A stretch of 8,160 nt of DNA, from assembly GCA_016789245.1 (NCBI GenBank), contig JAEURM010000079.1:1-8160 (forward strand). The letters are read 5' to 3'. Shown here one piece after another: positions 7,077 through 8,160 of the stretch. This stretch comes from Anaerolineales bacterium (GTDB lineage: Bacteria; Chloroflexota; Anaerolineae; Anaerolineales; UBA6663). A program made the position numbers and the translations under genes. The stretch's first letter is position 1, and each line of letters starts with the position of its first letter. Under the pieces are notes generated by a model. It saw only the letters and a program-made list of their open reading frames with translations. It was not told the DNA's origin and made no database searches.

Positions 7077-7983
7077 GTTAGAAAAAGAAAGAAGTAGGAA
7101 AAAGGAAGAAGAACTCCTACCTCCTACTTCCTTCTTCCTTAATTCGGCAACTGCTAAACTCGCCCACACAGATTCTCCCCGCCTGACGGCTGAAGTTTTA
7201 CTGGCCCGCGTATTGAACGTGAGCCGCGCCCACCTGCTGGCGTACCCAGAACGCCTCCTTTCTGAAACTGAACAGCAACAATTTACAGCGGACGTACACC
7301 GCGCCGCTGAGGGCGTGCCGCTGGCGTACATTGTGGGGCACAAAGAATTTCACGGCTTAGAGTTTTTAGTGAATAAACACGTGCTTGTGCCGCGCCCAGA
7401 AACTGAGTTGCTGGTGGATTTAGCGTTGGAGTATTTATCCACAAAGGAACACGAAGGCACACGAAGCGAGTTGAGGGTTTTAGATGTGGGCACGGGTTCT
7501 GGGTGTATTGCGGTAACTGTGGCGGTGAAGTGCCCGCGGGCCAGCGTAACGGCATTGGATATTTCTGAAGAAGCACTAGCCGTAGCCCAAGCCAACGCCG
7601 CGCGGCACGGAGTAGTTGAGCGGCTTTCGTTTTTTAAATCAGATTTACTGTCTGCTCTCAACTATCTGCCCGCGCAGTTTCACCTCCTCACCGCCAAGTT
7701 GCCGTACATTGCTACGGATGTAGCCCGCGCGTTGCCGGTGAGCCGCCATGAACCGCTATTGGCTTTAGATGGTGGCCCAGATGGCTTGCTGTGGGTGCGC
7801 CGCCTGCTAACTGATGCGCCCCGCCACTGGCACGCCGGTGGGCTAATACTGCTGGAGATTGGGCACACACAAGGCCCAGCCGCTCACGCCCTCGCGCAAG
7901 CCGTTTTTCCTGCCGCGCACGTGCAACTCTTTCAAGATTGGGCCGGGCTAGACCGTATCATCCGCATCCAAACAACGGCCTGA
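7066..7983 (+). CDS. prmC: Release factor glutamine N5-methyltransferase PrmC (HemK), with altered catalytic motif
   Basis: PrmC transfers a methyl group from S-adenosylmethionine to the GGQ glutamine of release factors. The 305 residues contain the N-terminal release-factor-binding domain (DSPRLTAEVLLARVLNVSRA), the linker element GVPLAYIVGHKEFHGLEF...VLVPRPETELLVDLAL, SAM-binding motif I DVGTGSGCIA (140-149), an acidic motif II within VTALDISEEAL, and LALDGGPDGL near the C-terminus, so the whole family architecture is present. Two oddities: the catalytic (N/D)PPY is K211-L212-P213-Y214, and H206 stands where FDL normally has Asp. In addition, the first 25 or so residues and S125-S134 are encoded by short repeats. 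ATG 7066 overlaps the prfA end by 11 bp and is the last in-frame ATG before the conserved domain; ATG 6991 would overlap prfA by 86 bp. Family is certain; activity is doubtful. Confidence 0.93.
   Translation: MTNELEKERSRKKEEELLPPTSFFLNSATAKLAHTDSPRLTAEVLLARVLNVSRAHLLAYPERLLSETEQQQFTADVHRAAEGVPLAYIVGHKEFHGLEFLVNKHVLVPRPETELLVDLALEYLSTKEHEGTRSELRVLDVGTGSGCIAVTVAVKCPRASVTALDISEEALAVAQANAARHGVVERLSFFKSDLLSALNYLPAQFHLLTAKLPYIATDVARALPVSRHEPLLALDGGPDGLLWVRRLLTDAPRHWHAGGLILLEIGHTQGPAAHALAQAVFPAAHVQLFQDWAGLDRIIRIQTTA
7085..7136. repeat. TACTTCC-type inverted repeat forming the prmC N-terminus
   Basis: Positions 7085-7099 pair with 7122-7136 at 14 of 15 bases across a 22-base loop. The strand is almost pure purine from 7080 to 7113 (one T) and almost pure pyrimidine from 7114 to 7140 (two A). 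TCCTAC occurs at 7115-7120 and 7122-7127. The tract begins four bases after the prfA stop but is inside the prmC frame, where it encodes the charged ELEKERSRKKEEE and then LLPPTSFFL. Confidence 0.8.
7439..7468 (+). repeat. Three 10-bp ACACGAAGGC-like units inside prmC
   Basis: Three tandem 10-mers, CCACAAAGGA, ACACGAAGGC and ACACGAAGCG, encode S125-S134 of PrmC (STKEHEGTRS), between the LVDLALEYL helix and motif I. The last two units share eight identical leading bases. The motif resembles a dispersed ACACGAAGG repeat I know from other environmental genomes. Being 30 bp long, it keeps the reading frame. Confidence 0.7.
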
Positions 7984-8001
7984 CGCTGGTAAAATCTTTG
8001 C

Positions 8002-8007
8002 AAGGAG
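8002..8007 (+). promoter_or_regulatory. Ribosome binding site of the Trm112-like gene
   Basis: AAGGAG lies 6 nt before ATG 8014, close to an ideal spacing. It fixes the start of the partial gene. Confidence 0.82.
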
Positions 8008-8013
8008 TCTTCT

Positions 8014-8160
8014 ATGAACATCAGCCCCGATTTGATTGAAATTTTGCGTTGCCCACATTGCGTTTCTCACACCACGCGCGCGGCGGGCGATGACCCGGGC
8101 CGCTTGCAGTTTTACAAAGAGACGTGGTTTATCTGTGAGCAATGCGCGCGCAAATATCCG
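8014..8160 (+). CDS. Trm112-like zinc-ribbon protein, 3' end beyond window
   Basis: Only the first 49 codons are in the window, and the frame runs open to the last base. The translation begins MNISPDLIEILRCPHC and includes FICEQCARKYP, with two CxxC pairs (C13/C16 and C42/C45) about 26 residues apart that should form a zinc ribbon. This matches the Trm112/YcaR family of small proteins. In eukaryotes and archaea, Trm112 is an obligate partner of several methyltransferases, including Mtq2, which modifies the GGQ glutamine of eRF1. The role of bacterial members is poorly defined. The gene is 30 bp downstream of prmC and likely in the same transcript; TGGTAAAAT at 7987-7995 could be a weak promoter of its own. 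Other small zinc-ribbon proteins remain possible. Confidence 0.8.
   Translation, partial: MNISPDLIEILRCPHCVSHTTRAAGDDPGRLQFYKETWFICEQCARKYP

Noticed and set aside
7439..7468. Tandem 10-bp units as the beginning of a CRISPR-like array.
   Set aside because: The units abut without spacers, are far too short, and lie inside a coding gene with no cas genes nearby.
7987..7995. TGGTAAAAT as an extended -10 promoter for the Trm112-like gene.
   Set aside because: There is no -35 element at the right distance, and a start near 8002 would leave only about 12 nt of leader. It is possible but too weak to annotate.

Overview
The window looks like ordinary bacterial chromosome carrying core housekeeping genes. 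It was most likely taken from a Chloroflexota (Anaerolineae-like) bacterium. That placement is an inference from three things: a CIRCE-controlled hrcA-grpE-dnaK-dnaJ operon whose DnaK carries the Gram-negative-type insert; a prfA-prmC pair followed by a Trm112-like zinc-ribbon gene; and gaps filled with short repeats of a kind I associate with that phylum. No phage, plasmid, transposase, CRISPR, tRNA or rRNA is visible.

Left half, minus strand (53-4840): a complete heat-shock operon read right to left, hrcA (repressor), grpE (nucleotide exchange factor), dnaK (Hsp70) and dnaJ (Hsp40). It begins at a near-consensus promoter (TTGACT, 18 bp, TATAAT). A perfect CIRCE operator lies just downstream of the promoter and 12 nt before the hrcA start codon. 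It ends in a strong symmetrical terminator one base beyond dnaJ. HrcA should bind CIRCE and shut off its own operon, while DnaK, DnaJ and GrpE form the ATP-driven folding cycle. The dnaJ gene seems to lack about 25 codons of C-terminal domain II.

Right half, plus strand (4917-8160): a DHH/DHHA1 phosphoesterase gene is divergent from hrcA. It is followed by prfA (release factor 1), prmC (the methyltransferase expected to modify the RF1 GGQ glutamine) and the first 49 codons of a Trm112-like zinc-ribbon protein cut by the window edge. prfA and prmC overlap by 11 bp. Their adjacency to a Trm112-like gene recalls the eukaryotic and archaeal Mtq2-Trm112 complex, which modifies the same glutamine in class-1 release factors. 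PrmC here reads K-L-P-Y where N-P-P-Y is expected.

The least ordinary feature is a set of short, mutually different repeat tracts. Three sit in the grpE/dnaK, hrcA/grpE and DHH/prfA gaps. Two lie inside prmC in an open frame and supply its N-terminus and an interdomain linker. No stretch longer than 300 bases lacks a gene.
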